The notes under the pieces: model-generated | Databases searched by the model: none | What the model was told of the DNA's origin: nothing | The model's input: the letters and a program-made list of their open reading frames with translations, nothing else | Position numbers and translations under genes: made by a program | Shown here: positions 9,298-20,273 of the stretch, one piece after another | How positions within the stretch are numbered: the first letter of the stretch is position 1 | How the letters are laid out: each line of letters starts with the position of its first letter | Assembly: GCF_041296385.1 (NCBI RefSeq) | Contig: NW_027184083.1 | Location: forward strand, 496,001 to 560,000 | Length of the DNA: 64,000 nucleotides | Source: Aphelocoma coerulescens | Lineage: Eukaryota > Chordata > Aves > Passeriformes > Corvidae | Direction of reading: 5' to 3'

Positions 9298-9673
9298 TGT
9301 AGATACAAAAATGCAGCTAGCAGGGATTTTCTTGCTAGCTTCTAAGTCCGTGAGAGACTTTTCTCTCTCACAGAAGAGGTAGCAGGGAATGTAAACAACC
9401 AAGACACCTGCAACCTTGAAAAGTCTTGTTTATGGGATAGTAGAAAAATATTTTGACAATGGATGTTTTAGGATTTTAGCCAATCACCCCCAAGGGGTGG
9501 CTGGTCCTTTGTCCAATTAGACTAAGAAGAAAAAAGTCTATAAAAGAGTTTGTAAAATAATTAAATAAATCAATCTTGCTCCACAATTCCTGCCTGCTGG
9601 ATCTGCTCCTCCTCCTCCTCCCTATGGCTGCGGGACACGGTGATATACCGTAGGAACCAGGCCTGCGGTAATA
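9298..9673 (+). repeat. ERV-A 3' LTR
   Basis: 376 bp, the same length as the 5' copy, with the same CCAAT, TATA and AATAAA layout and the same U3 stem-loop. It is followed directly by env sequence of another element (ERV-F) with no visible target duplication. Confidence 0.87.
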
Positions 9674-9915
9674 CCGGATGGCTGCGTACCTTGGTAGTAG
9701 AAGGCTGCCGATTGCTATTTGTAGGTATAATAGGCTTAATAGTATTTGGGTGCATTTTTTCCTGCGTCAAAGCAGGGCTGCGAAAGATTATCGACCAGGC
9801 CTGGGTTGCCCAAAAAGAAAACGGGGGATGTGTAGAGGGATTCCTTGTGGAACAAGGGCATATGATACCCCTGGAAAGATTGGACAACCCAGGGTTGCTG
9901 AGGGATAGGTCCTAA
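9674..9915 (+). pseudogene. ERV-F env fragment: transmembrane anchor and tail
   Basis: About 80 codons, starting GWLRTL, with a hydrophobic membrane span (LLFVGIIGLIVFGCIFSCV) and then a tail that reads through the polypurine tract as KENGG into the LTR, stopping at 9913-9915. The same arrangement occurs in ERV-E (KENGG) and ERV-B (TEGGV). The rest of env was removed or replaced at the junction with the ERV-A LTR at 9673. Confidence 0.75.
9813..9830 (+). promoter_or_regulatory. ERV-F polypurine tract
   Basis: AAAAGAAAACGGGGGATG lies immediately before the LTR-F start and is nearly the same as the ERV-E tract at 31300-31316. Confidence 0.75.
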
Positions 9916-10177
9916 GACTAGGGAAAGCCCCTGAACAGGCCCCTGGCTGCAGGCAGGCCTGGAAAGCACCTGGCTGCAGGCAGGCCTGAGAGTCCTTCGC
10001 AAGGTATACACTGGCTGGCTCCCCAGCTGATTAGAGGCTGTCTAGAGGGACTGGACATGAATCTTTGCAAAAGTAGATATAAGTTTGCATAGTTGAACAA
10101 TAAAGGGAGAACGATGCTTAATCGTATTGGTGTACGTGTCGTTTATCCGGCCAGCTCTCCAGACTTGGTCCCTAACA
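9831..10177 (+). repeat. ERV-F 3' LTR
   Basis: TGTAGAGGG to CCCTAACA, 347 bp. It has a weak TATA-like element (GATATAAG near 10075) and AATAAA at 10099-10104. A short tandem of CCTGGCTGCAGGCAGGCCTG occurs near 9940-9988. No second copy is present in the window. Confidence 0.72.
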
Positions 10178-11638
10178 GTCCCTTCCAGAGGATTGGACAT
10201 AACATCATCCCTTCTATTCTGCCTAGGGGCTTGCCCATGGGAAACTGGCTCAGCATTTATTCTTGACGAGCTTCCTGTGGTAGTCATTCCTCTTCTCAAC
10301 TCACATACATTTGCTAGGGCAGAGGTGGGTTTTCCATCCCACCTCCTCATGTCTTCTCCATGTTCATGCAGGTAAAACCACAGATTAACCCATAGAGTGT
10401 ACCCTCTCTCCCTGGCCATGGGGTGCCTGCTCCTAATTACAGAGAATCATGTCTGTACTGTCAGGACATGGAAAATTTCCTCTCTAAGCTCCTCTTAAAA
10501 TTTCTGGAAATCCTCAGCCAGTTTTTACATGGACAAGACATGGGCCCATAACAGGGCAGAGATAGTTTCTTCAAGTGCTCAATTTGTCTTCTCCTTCCAT
10601 GCCATCACTGATAATGAGCTGGCATATGACATTGTCGCATTCCATACGAGTTTCAGCCACATGCGTAGCGTGCACTGAACACCATCAGAATTATCAGGGA
10701 ACCACTCATTACTTGAAAAAATTATCTCCAGCACAGCTAATTCTCTCAGGTACCAGATACCTTGCTCCATGGTGTTCCATGTGTCTTGGTGCACTGAAAG
10801 GTCATCCTTGCAAAGGTATCTTTGCTTCACACTTAACAGGAGTTGGCTCCAGAGGCTGAGGACTTCTGGTCTTTTCAAATCCCTTGGTCAATGCCCACAT
10901 CCTGGGACAGGGATCCTAGTTGTTTGGCTTCACTATCATCTAGGTTCATATCATTGGCTGTGGCACCCCAGCATTGCAGTAGCCAGGTCAGTATGGACTC
11001 ACCAGTCTGGTGGCTAAGATCTTTCCACAGATAGCGCAGCTCACCCAAAGATAGGAATTGGGTGATTATCTGTGGCTCTGTCTCTTCTACTGGTTGTGAG
11101 GGTCCTGCTTCCTCTTCATCACTCACTATGTGAACTGATTTGGTCTTGGATTTCCTCTTCTGTATAGGGGCAACTGCTACTGGAATGGGTTGTTCCTCTG
11201 GTTCAGCTGCAGTTTGAGTGGCCATGGTACCTGTTGATTTGGTTTCCTTCCCCTTCTCCTGAGGGTGCTGTACCATAACAAGCAGTGTCTGGTCAGCAGT
11301 GGCCAGGGCCCAGCACATTGCATAAGCTTGTGCCTCTCTGGAACTGCCACAGCATTTTCCATCACATATTTTATCCCTTTAAGAGGGTCCTCTAGTTGTT
11401 CAGGGGTGAACTTCCAAACCACTGGAGAAGTCCTCCAAATACTGGCCCATGTCCTCCCACATTCTATGCCACTCAAGATTATTCACCCTGGGGGCAGGCA
11501 TCTGGACAACTTCCCTAGAAATCTCTGTCCTGACTCTAAACATGGTGTAGACTGCACTGACTCTAAACACATTGTAGGTTGTATTGAGGAGTCATAGCAG
11601 ACTTAGCAACAAGAACATGCTTTCCTTAACATCCAGAG
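10178..11638 (-). pseudogene. ERV-I-related gag remnant (minus strand)
   Basis: Read on the minus strand, the blocks 11476-11177, 11318-10875 and 10878-10579 are successive, frameshifted parts of one gag. The middle block (ATQTAAEPEEQ, then an acidic linker and ITQFLSLGELRYLW) is clearly related to plus-strand gag at 63415-63787, and the third continues with a capsid-like GIWYLRELAVLEIIF. The stretch from about 10570 down to 10178 shows no further recognisable coding. It is a broken piece with no LTR of its own in view. Confidence 0.65.
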
Positions 11639-12132
11639 TGAAAGGAATGAGAGAGATTTGTCTTTGCAAAAAACTGTGGGTCTGCTGATAGGTAAAAGCT
11701 AGATACTGAGAGGTCAAAGAAACAATAGGTGGTATTCCACTGATTGATGAAAGGAGTGAGAGGGATTTGTCTTTACAAACAAACTGTGGGTCTGCTGATA
11801 GGTAAAGATAGATACTGAGAGACGAAAGAAGCAATGGAAAGAACCATAAATTCCATAGGAAAAAGAAAAACAGGGGGGTATACATTAGAAGGTGGACTGT
11901 ATTAAGCGATTCGGGAAGTCTGTACCTCTCAAGTACCTCAGCCAATGGAGAAAGAGAGAGGGAAATGCATCTGGGAAATCAGGATAAAAAGGAGGCTGCA
12001 TCCTCTAACAGTTTGAGAGACCCCAGGGGAAATGCCCACGACCTCTCCCTTTGTTCAAATAAAGTAACAGGACTCCTCTGTCTCCTTTTTGGACATAAAC
12101 CTCTGGTGTTTGTGGATTAATTTTCCTGAAAA
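11639..12132 (+). repeat. ERV-G 5' LTR with duplicated U3 segment
   Basis: Starts TGAAAGGAATGAG. A segment of about 108 bp is repeated in tandem (11639-11746, then from 11747), as is common for gammaretroviral enhancers. CCAAT (CAGCCAATGG near 11939), ATAAAAAGG near 11983 and AATAAA near 12058 follow. It ends just before the primer site. Confidence 0.8.
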
Positions 12133-12134
12133 TT

Positions 12135-12153
12135 TGGGGGCTCTTGTCCGGGA
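12135..12153 (+). promoter_or_regulatory. ERV-G primer-binding site, tRNA-Pro type
   Basis: TGGGGGCTCTTGTCCGGGA matches the tRNA-Pro site of murine leukaemia-type viruses apart from one extra base. Confidence 0.82.
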
Positions 12154-12361
12154 TATTTCCACCATCCAGGGCCGGTAGGCAGCAAGCGGAGTTGAAGGCG
12201 TGCCTCACCCAGTTTCGGTGATCAGCTCCCCATGGTGGCAGCCGGCACTGGGCGATTGATTGGGTTCCTGAGACTGTCCAGGAGATAGATGAGTGGGGGA
12301 CCAGGGGGGTCCGTGAAGAGTCCACAGGAAAGGACCACTGAAAATCTCACTGGTGAGTACA

Positions 12362-13500
12362 ATGGGATCTTTGGGGAGTAAACCTGAGAGGGCACCTATG
12401 GAGGGTAGCACAGGTAAAACAAGGCACCCATGGAGGGTAGCAAAGGTAAAGCTGGGAAGGGGCCCTGGAAAAAGGGATGACGATCCCAAAATATATCCAA
12501 AGAATCCCTTGGAAGAATATGGAATTGGTTTACACATTATCCCAGAGGTAATTAAGGACATAGATGCCCAGAGGGGGCAATAAGGGAAAGTCAAGAAGGG
12601 GTCTTGACAACAGGAGATGGACAAATAGTGTTGATATGTTGAGAAAAAATTAGTTGAAGGGGAGTGTAGAGAAATATGGTTGAGGCAAGGAGCGGCAGGA
12701 CCGGGTGAGGAGGTGCAGGACCAGGAGCACGGGCTGGGGGCCTGTGGGGGCTGCAGGGCAGCTCGGGCTCAGCGCCAGGCAGTGTCTGACCCCATCATCC
12801 CTGGGCAGGGGTGGCAGCGGCCCCTGGCCCCATGAGTTGCAGGACACCCCAGCCAGCTGTAGTGCTGCCAGCCTTGCACCCTGGGAGCGCCAAGAGGGAC
12901 GAGCCATTTGGACACTGGCAGGACAGGGACTGGCTCTGGTATACAGTATATGATAAAGAGAGTGAGCACAAGGAGGAGGAGAAAGGAATATCTGGGAAAT
13001 GCACATTATACGTGGAAGGATTAGAATTTTCTTTTAAGGATTTTGGTTGGTTCACTAGAGAAACAAATGATTTTGAGCTGTGGGAGAATGAGCACCCACA
13101 GGCAGTAGCGGGGGGGACTAGAGGAAGGGCAGAATAAGTCCCTGGATGAACTGGTTAGAAAGATACAGCAAGTGTATGTAAGAAGCGATGAGGAAAAAGC
13201 AAAAGCAAAGGCAAAGGTGATGGCAGAGTTTTTATGGCCCCAGAGGGATAAACTGCAGGGTCCAAGGGGTCCCTGGGGATAGAAGGGGTGGGGTCAACCA
13301 CAAGGAAGTGGCAGAAGCATTCCCTCCTCAGCAAGGGAGAGCCAACCCAAACAGTGGTGGGGAAGGAATTAGTCTGTATCTGCAGGGCAGAGGGACACTA
13401 GAAGCGGGACTAGCCACAGAGACAGCTGGATCCTCAGAAGAAGGAAGTCCAGAGGAGAATAGAGAGATTTTTAGGGGTGTTAGGGGTTCCGATTATTCTA
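12362..13500 (+). pseudogene. ERV-G gag remnants
   Basis: A short frame from ATG 12362 begins MGSLGSKPE, the MG start and length of a gammaretroviral matrix, and ends at 12583. Further on, 13140-13235 in another frame reads like the end of a gammaretroviral capsid, with a charged EEKAKAKAK helix. The intervening sequence is full of stops and frameshifts, and no nucleocapsid zinc knuckle is visible. The EEKAKAKAK segment recurs on the minus strand at about 61595-61650 in ERV-H. Confidence 0.6.
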
Positions 13501-13640
13501 GGGACCCACCACACTGGAGCCCTTGCTAACTTTTAAGGTGGGTCTGGATCAAGAGGTGTGTTTCCTGGTAGACACAGGGGCCTCTTGATCCATTTTGAAT
13601 TTTATCCCTAAAGGGGGAAAATTGTCAAAAAGATCTTTGA
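13500..13640 (+). pseudogene. ERV-G protease fragment
   Basis: Around 13563-13583 the bases read LVDTGAS, the aspartic protease active site, followed by an in-frame stop and then an ILNFIP-like continuation. Only about 45 codons remain. Confidence 0.6.
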
Positions 13641-15290
13641 TTATTCAAGGGGTTGTGAAAATTGTGGTTTCTTCTGTAGTCTTAGAAGTTCGAACACATC
13701 TTTCTCTGAGGTAATTGTGGAAATTGTGGTAAATGGATTTAGTGATTTAATTTCTTTGTCTACATGGGGTTTTGTGCGGAGCCTAAAGCTCCTGTTTGGA
13801 GAGGACCCACGCCCCTGTGCCTTTTGTATGTTTTGTTGTGAAAAGCCAGAATTGGCAGGTTTCAGTCCTGAAGCCAATTCTGCAACTCCTATCTTGCAAG
13901 GAGCCCTCCCACCAGTCTGTGGTTTGTTGTGGAGAGCTAGAATTGGCAGGTTCTAATCCTGAAGCCAATTCTGCAGCTGCTTCCTCGTGGGAATGGTGGT
14001 GTCCCTATGCAGGCTTAGGTATTTGTCATGCAACTTCCTCTGTGGGGGCTGTAGGAAAACTTTAGGGGAAAATGTTTTGTTATCCTTCCTTGGTTAATTT
14101 GTTAGTTGCCTCTATCCCTGGGGTGGACTTGATGCAAAAAATTGGGATAGGGGGCAATTGGTTACTAAAAAGATGATTGGCTACTAAAAAGGTGATTGGT
14201 TATTAAAAAGGGCTTTAGGCAGTGGCATTGCTTGCTGCTGAATTTGATCATGTCCAAAAGGAAAATCACTGGAACAAAAGGAGCAAACTGATAAGGCAAA
14301 CTCCTCCAAGGTGAAAAGCAGAAGCCTACTAAGTTAATGCAATTAACAACTTGTTTCACTCAGACTTATTTTGCTGGGGAAGTTTGTTTCTTTTCTCTTT
14401 TCTAGGAATGTCAAACATCCCGGCATCAAAGATAAGGAAAAGGGTTTGAGAGCAAGGAAACTGCAAGCAGCAAAATCATACCTAAATGTGATAACCATTG
14501 CTTCACGTGGACTCTCACTTTGTGCTAGCCCCAAAAAGTTTTACTTCTTTTTTTTAATAATCGGTCTAGTGGGCCAAATTTTCACTTTTCTTCTATAAGA
14601 ATCTACCAACACATGAGATGGAGCTGTATGAAAAAAAAAGAAATTTAAAGTGTCACCATAATTGCTTGAGTTGTCAGTTGGTTAATGTTTGCAATTTGTT
14701 TGTGTTTTCATTGCAAGTGACTTGGTGGGAGATCAAATAGTAGTTAAAGCATTCTACATATTCTTGAGTTTAACTTTTGTCTAACTTGTTTTGTCTTTTT
14801 ACTGAAAAATGGTGTGGCTAAAGGTCTTAGAGATGTATAATTTGTCTCAACCAATATTATCCTGAGAGTTGGTATAAGAATTTATACATATTTGAAATCC
14901 TACAAATATGGACTAACCTTCCCAGCTCTGCCTTGGAAGGCTTCAAAATTATTATAATATGGCTAAATTTTTCAGATTTCCTTACTAGTGAATTAAAGAA
15001 TCTTAACAAAACACAAGCAAATGCTACATGAGAAATGATTGCATCCCCCTTCCTAAACCAGGAGGGGTAGCCATGGAGTGCAAATAGGACATGAATAAAA
15101 TACAAAAAAGTCTTCTACCAGCTCTCAAACTAATGTGTTGTTGAATTTCATGCCATATGTCTTAAGAGGCTGTTTTAACTTTGCCTCACTCCTCCTTTTG
15201 ATGCCAATCAGTGTAGTGACTACAGCACATTCTGCAATACACGTGCTTTTCAGTTGTGGGTGCAGAGTGTGATGAAGACAATTTACTCAC
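13640..15290 (+). repeat. Non-coding block shared, inverted, with ERV-H
   Basis: This stretch lacks recognisable coding but is closely similar to the minus strand of 60050-61600, including landmarks such as AATTGGCAGGTTTCAGTCCTG (near 13851) and an AT-rich end near 15250. Within it a unit of about 90 bp containing a GAATTGGCAGGTT core occurs twice (near 13838 and 13928). Both elements carry it in the gag-to-pol interval, so it seems to be an old family-specific interior and not a recent transposition. Confidence 0.65.
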
Positions 15291-15890
15291 TAAAATTCAA
15301 AAGAAAAAGCTACTTGGGATAATAAAACTAAGTTTGAAAGAGAATTAATTTCATTTTTAATCCCACCAATAATGAAGCCACAGTTTCTGGTTTGTGTCAA
15401 GATTAAATTACAACAGTGCTATAATCTGTCTCCTGGAAAACAGAGCATAGCCCTGATGTAAAGATATGTTTGCATGAGAACATTTTGTATGAAAATGTTT
15501 TGTGTGTTAATTTTGTATCATAAAAACCAATCCTTCATAATGTATAGAATTAATTATCCAGCAGAGTAAGAATATTATTGTAACAAAAACTGTATAAAGA
15601 AGCTACAACCAAAGAAGCCTCCCTGAAGATACCTGACTAGGACTTTGAACTGTAAGTTAAACCACTAAGATTAGATAAAGGGAAAACCCATTCTTTAATC
15701 ATCTCAGGCCTAGGAAAATAAAACAACAACAAAAAAAAAAAAAACAAAAAAAACCAAACAAGGCTGAAAGAGGAATGCATCCACAAGAAAGCCAAACAAA
15801 GCAGAGATTCTTCCCTGGCTGAGTTTGGGGTGGAGGAGACCACAGCTCACAGAAGCCAGGTTTACACAGCCTCCTGCCCAAAACGAAGGG
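15291..15890. other. AT-rich spacer in ERV-G, possible worn LTR
   Basis: I see no coding here. A TGTAAAGATATG near 15458, GTATAAAGAA near 15590 and an A-rich tract at 15715-15755 could be parts of an old LTR, but no second copy or target duplication supports this. Confidence 0.35.
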
Positions 15891-15894
15891 GAAG

Positions 15895-16220
15895 TGGAAA
15901 TGAGTGATGTATATTTAAAACAATATGTGGCCAGGATACTGTCTCTTGTGAAATCTCTTTGACAGGAAGCTCAGCTGGCACAGACCCTGCCTTTGGACTT
16001 TGCTGTTCATAACATCCAGCCAGGAGATTGGGTCCTAGTTAAGGAGTGGAAAGAAGCACCACTGGTGGCGAAGTGGAGTGGACATTTCCAAGTGTTACTG
16101 ACCACAGAAACAGCCATCAAGACAGCTGAACATGGGTGGACCCATCACACTTGGGTCAAGGTCTCTGAGCCCCTGGAGATTTGGACATCTCAGCTGGAGG
16201 AAAAGGAGGGGAGGCCATGA
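15895..16220 (+). pseudogene. ERV-G integrase C-terminal part
   Basis: About 108 codons with one stop near 15961. The gammaretroviral integrase C-terminal signature PGDWVLVKEW lies near 16021-16050, followed by the SH3-like strand pattern and a GWTHHTWVK end. The catalytic core is absent. Confidence 0.75.
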
Positions 16221-17226
16221 CTGACACTCTGATGGAGTGGGCCGGAGTAGCAGCCAGTGCGGTGACATCGAAGGAAGCCCCGTGTGCCTATCCACAGATG
16301 GTCTGCTGAAATAGTCTGTATGGGCATCCCTCCACTCGGATCTCCAGTCACTGGGGGGCCAATCCTAGCTGTCATTGTTTTCTTTATGCTAAGCTGTTTC
16401 TGTGCCTTCACTTGCCACAGGTGGTGCGGGAGTCAACGTGAGAATTAGATTAGGTGATTGGATTACACCATTAGAATGGTTTTCTAATAATCTTACCTTT
16501 ATACTGTCAGTTTGGTTTGAGCCAGAGGTGGGAGAATCATATTTTTAATCCTAGGAGAAGAAGTAGCAAAAACCTTTAACCTTAGCAATTGTTGGGTCTG
16601 CAGAGGGCCAGGAGGATCTGAAGACTGGCCATGGATGGTCAGCCCAGTCTAAACTAAATGGTGGGTCAGCACCCTGAGTGAGGTCCATAATGGAACGGGA
16701 TTTTGGGATGAGGAAGGGTCCATGGTGACTTCATTCCTCTGAAAGAGGCATTTACTGTCTAAATAGAACAGAAGGTGTATATGTGAGAAAAAGTGTTTGT
16801 GACTGGACTTTATCTTTGGGTTTATCTATTAGCAGAAGAAGGGAGAGTGTGTAGAAAAATAAATGACTCAAACTGCTGTTTGCAAATAGATGACAATGGA
16901 AAAGTGGGGAAACAAATAACAAAAGGAATAAGAAAGTTAACACATATACTGGTCCAAATGTGGAAAGGATGGGAATGGGACATGTTTTCGTGGTTACCTG
17001 GTGGACTATGGGTTAAACAAATGCTTTTTTTCCTCTTATGTGCTGTAGCAACACTAATCTTTTTACCATGCATGATCCTTTGCTTAGTGCAACTTATTTA
17101 ACATGTGATCAAGGGGATGCAGGTAGTAGCCATGCCTACAGATCCAGAGATGGCTACAAAAGGACAGAAAATGATGTCACTGCAAATAATTGCAAAACCA
17201 AAAAAGACCCAGAAACAGAAAATTAA
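16217..17226 (+). pseudogene. ERV-G env, decayed
   Basis: It overlaps the end of pol, as gammaretroviral env does. The surface part has many stops but retains a CWVC-like motif (NCWVCRGPGG near 16586). From 16793 the transmembrane part is open: [10 protein letters not shown] near 16849, a cysteine motif with seven residues between the first Cys and the pair, then a WxxWLPG-like segment and a membrane span ([20 protein letters not shown]). The coding ends near 17101, and a second short frame to 17226 shows nothing recognisable. Confidence 0.65.
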
Positions 17227-17261
17227 GTCAATAATAACTAAAGTTTGTAAAGACAATTATT

Positions 17262-17282
17262 AAAAAAATAAAAGAGGAGGGA
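17262..17282 (+). promoter_or_regulatory. ERV-G polypurine tract
   Basis: AAAAAAATAAAAGAGGAGGGA lies just before a sequence (CAAAGGAATTGATT) that resembles the start of LTR-G. Confidence 0.6.
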
Positions 17283-18016
17283 TTCAAAGGAATTGATTTA
17301 CCAAAATATGGGTAAGGATCTAGTATCAATACCCAAATGAGACAGACAATGACTCTCTTAGAGTTAGAAAGTGTATGTGTATTCCAGCGCTGGGCAGCTG
17401 TGCGGGATAGTTCCCTGATATGCAGTGCAAAGATACAAGCAAATACAGAGCTTATTTATCTACAAAAATTATGAATATCCAAAATACAAATGCATATTTA
17501 TGACATTAACACTTCCCATTCTCCGTTTCATATGGAAATTAGCTAAATGTCATTAAGCATGCGTAGTGTGTTCTCTGAATCAAGTCAGTGGTCTTTTATT
17601 TGGGGAGTGGTTCCAAATGGATAAAGTAAAACTTGTCTTCCTCATTTTGAACTTTTTGCCTCTCTTAGTTTTGACAATACTAGTTACTTTGATGACCTTC
17701 CAATTTCCTCTTGCGTGACTTTTGGATTGGTTCTCACAAAGGGAGGAAATTGATAATTGTCCTTGTTCCTTAGACCAACTTATCAATGTTTCTGTTTCCC
17801 ATTCTAAGCACAGCTAAACAAACATAGAAGTGACAGACGATCAATTATTCAGGAATCAGTTACTCACATCTTAAAACTTGTTTCAGGTCCAGCTCTTCTT
17901 AACTAACTATTTTAATTAACTCTATCTGGGCCCGAACTCACTCTTATTCTAACTAATTTCAACACAGCTAGCCTATAACTAAAATCTTTATGTTTCTTTT
18001 AAAATTCTGTGTTTCA
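17283..18016. repeat. Start of ERV-G 3' LTR plus a probable inserted minus-strand LTR
   Basis: The first 50 bases resemble a worn LTR-G start. The rest (from about 17337) is unrelated to LTR-G and contains ATTCCAGCGCTGGG, a box also found in the R region of LTR-H (54190), suggesting a minus-strand LTR of a related family. Its ends and target duplication are not clear. Confidence 0.4.
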
Positions 18017-18389
18017 GAATGAGGGACTTGTCTTTACAAACAAACTGCGGGTCTGCTGATAGGTAAAGATAGATACTGAGAGATGAAAGAAGCAATGGAA
18101 AGAACCATTAATTCCATAGGAAAAAGAAAAACGGGGGGTATACATTAGAAGGTGGACTGTATTAAGCGATTCGGGAAGTCTGTACCTCTCAAGTACCTCA
18201 GCCAATGGGGAAAGAGAGAAGGAAATGCATCTGGGAAATCAAGATAAAAAGGAGGCTGCATCCTCTAACAGTTTGAGAGACCCCAGGGGAATGCTCCAGG
18301 GCCTCTCCCTTTATTCGAATAAAGGAACAGGACTCCTCTGTCTCCTTTTAGGACATAAACCTCTGGTGTTTGTGGATTAATTTTCCTAA
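18017..18389 (+). repeat. ERV-G 3' LTR, remaining part
   Basis: Closely similar to 11770-12127 in the 5' LTR, including CCAAT, ATAAAAAGG and AATAAA. It lacks the tandem U3 copy. Confidence 0.8.
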
Positions 18390-18674
18390 TGAGAGAATTC
18401 AAAATTCTCAGTAGTTGTTGTAGCAGATCTGAAGGGGGAGACGAGGGTGAAAGGCTGGGAAAAATTATTCTCTCCTGTTCCCCCCACAGACTGGGTACGA
18501 TTGTTAATGAATTCCCAGAGGTAGCAGCTGTTACAACCTGTCCCAGGAAACAAGAGTAACCCAGGTTCTTGTTAATAGATCCCTTGGGGCAGATTACAGT
18601 GAAATGATGCTGAATGATTGATGTGTGTAAATACATGCATATAGGATTTATTTTAGAACAATTTGGTTGCAAAT
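18390..18674. other. Unassigned spacer between ERV-G and LTR-I
   Basis: No coding is seen. GGATTTATTTTAGAAC near 18648 gives an AATAAA on the minus strand, so part of it may be a minus-strand LTR end. Confidence 0.3.
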
Positions 18675-19116
18675 TGTCCTGGGTTGCAGTGTATTCTATT
18701 ACCATCCTTATGAGCTGTTGAAACCAGGTGGGGAGTGTTTCTTGCCTCCTCCCTCTGGACTATTTTCTGTTAATGAGCCCATCAACGCCTTGCCTCATGA
18801 CTAATCATCCCATTGTGAGATGCTCCACCCAGAGGGAGGAAACAAGCATTCCATCCTGGATATAATCTGATATTCTGAACACCACAGACAAGCCCTTCCA
18901 CTGGATTCCCAGAGAACAAGAGCTACGTAGCCACCACTGGACCTTCCAAGAGCAGACCCCTCTACAGGATCAACAGAACCACATCTACCACTTCAGGAGG
19001 ACTTCAGCCACCATTTCACTGGACTGCTACCACCACCCTGACAGGTTGTATCCTGACTCTGTCAGTTTAACCCAGTGTTTTCTGCCTTTTTTTAAAAATT
19101 TCCCTATTAAATTATT
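18675..19116 (+). repeat. LTR-I, left part, split by ERV-C
   Basis: Starts TGTCCTGGG and follows the complete copy at 62039-62598 until about its last 50 bases, where ERV-C begins. The missing end lies at 53090-53137. Flanks outside the split copy do not form a clear target duplication. Confidence 0.8.
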
Positions 19117-19593
19117 TGTTGCTGCCTGTTCTGAGCTTCCCCTCCCCATCCCCCAGACACTTGCCTCTGCCATGTGCTCCGAGCTCCTTTGTTCTAAGCG
19201 CAGGCAAAACCAAATGTAACTCAAACTCTTTAGCAGTGTCTGATTGGCTGGTCACCCCGCGTCTTCCCCCAGTCCTCCCCTTTCCCCTTCTCCGAATAAA
19301 AGAGACAATCAAGGGAGGTTCCGCCCTCTCTTGCCTCTGCTATCCTTTCTGTGAACATCTTGTCATCTGTTTCTTTTGAAAGCTTCTAACTGCAGGAAAC
19401 TGAGCGAGCAGAGAGATATATTTCTCCCTCTTTGTTTCTGCTGGTGGTATTTGCTTTGCAGCTGATACAGGTACTGATTTTAGAGCTACTAAAGTGCTAG
19501 ATTGCCCCTGCTACCTCTCTGGGTTGCTCAAGGCTTTCTAAGGCATTGAACTACAAGTGCTAGCCGGTAAAAAGCTGAAAAGATACCTCCTCA
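19117..19593 (+). repeat. ERV-C 5' LTR
   Basis: TGTTGCTGCC to ACCTCCTCA. It has a CCAAT-like GATTGGCTGG near 19240 and AATAAA near 19298. Pairs with 52613-53089. Confidence 0.88.
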
Positions 19594-19595
19594 TT

Positions 19596-19613
19596 TGGGG
19601 CCCAACGTGCTAT
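19596..19613 (+). promoter_or_regulatory. ERV-C primer-binding site, tRNA-Lys-like
   Basis: TGGGGCCCAACGTGCTAT agrees with the tRNA-Lys1,2 site (TGGCGCCCAACGTGGGGC) over its first 14 bases except one, then diverges. Confidence 0.6.
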
Positions 19614-19982
19614 CTCTGAACCCCAGTTCTGAGAGACTTTTAGGGTGTCCCAGCAGCTGCGTGTCTGCTGGACTTAGCTCTGCACCTCCTGCCATGCCAG
19701 CTCTGTGTAGCGAGCTGTTACTTTTTGTGTAACAGTGAACCCAGAGCCTCAGCCTGTACCCTCCCCCACACCACGTGGCAAGAGAACGGCTGGAAAGTGG
19801 AAGACTCTTCTCGCTTGTTTTTTTTTCTCCGGAGCTGCTTTCCTGTGATAAATCCAGAATTCTGGTGAGTATTTCCCTGCTGGTTTAGGGGCTCCTGTCT
19901 TAAGTTGGTGCCGGTGCAATCTTTCTCCTTTTTTCCTCTTTTTTGCGATTTGGGGGTTGAGGTTTGTGGTGTTGCTTTCATA

Positions 19983-20273
19983 ATGGGATCTAATGTTTCT
20001 GCACACCATAGAGAAATATACCACCAAGTTCAAAGCTACCTTTCTTGTACTGGGCATAAATACCCTAAAAATCTAGTTCAATCTTTTGTACAATGGCTTT
20101 TTCAGTACTTTCCTAATCTGACCTCCGAGGACATAAGATATCCTGAATTTTGGGATAAGGTGGGGAGAAAACTCTCCTCTCTTAGGCATGCAGGAGACGA
20201 AACAGTTTCAAAATTCTTTCCTCTCCTGTTACTAAGTTATATTTTGCCAGAGAAAAAAGCAGTACATGAAAAG
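19983..20273 (+). pseudogene. ERV-C gag matrix, interrupted by ERV-B
   Basis: ATG 19983 gives MGSNVSA, a myristoylation-type N-terminus, then a betaretroviral matrix-like helical domain (WLFQYFP, FWDKVGRKL). The frame is cut after 97 codons by ERV-B; GAAAAG at 20268-20273 is the target copy. Gag resumes at 44130. Confidence 0.82.

Larger units (their letters stand above)
1181..9673 (+). mobile_element. ERV-A: beta-like provirus with tRNA-Trp primer site, no env, carrying nested ERV-Y
   Basis: Two 376-bp LTRs in the same orientation (1181-1556 and 9298-9673) bracket a leader, gag, a dUTPase-protease region, the RNase H end and integrase. ERV-Y (1644-4514) is inserted in the leader. The whole RT and the first part of RNase H are missing near 7790-7860, and there is no env between integrase (ends 9168) and the 3' LTR. 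The LTRs differ at roughly ten positions by eye, so the insertion is not recent. The flanking six bases do not match (ATTCCC before, CCGGAT after). Either the duplication was lost or the two ends derive from recombination with neighbouring elements. Confidence 0.8.
11639..18389 (+). mobile_element. ERV-G: decayed gammaretroviral provirus with tRNA-Pro primer site
   Basis: A 5' LTR (11639-12132), a tRNA-Pro primer site, gag and protease remnants, a long non-coding block (about 13640-15890), the integrase end, a decayed env and a broken 3' LTR (to 18389) are in the usual order. Reverse transcriptase, RNase H and the integrase core are missing. The non-coding block recurs in inverted orientation in ERV-H (60050-61660). 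No target duplication could be defined because the 3' LTR is interrupted and its end is worn. Confidence 0.75.

Noticed and set aside
11592..11945. Minus-strand hydrophobic frame in LTR-G
   Set aside because: It is antisense to the LTR and includes its tandem repeat. A similar frame at 18014-18205 is due to LTR copying.
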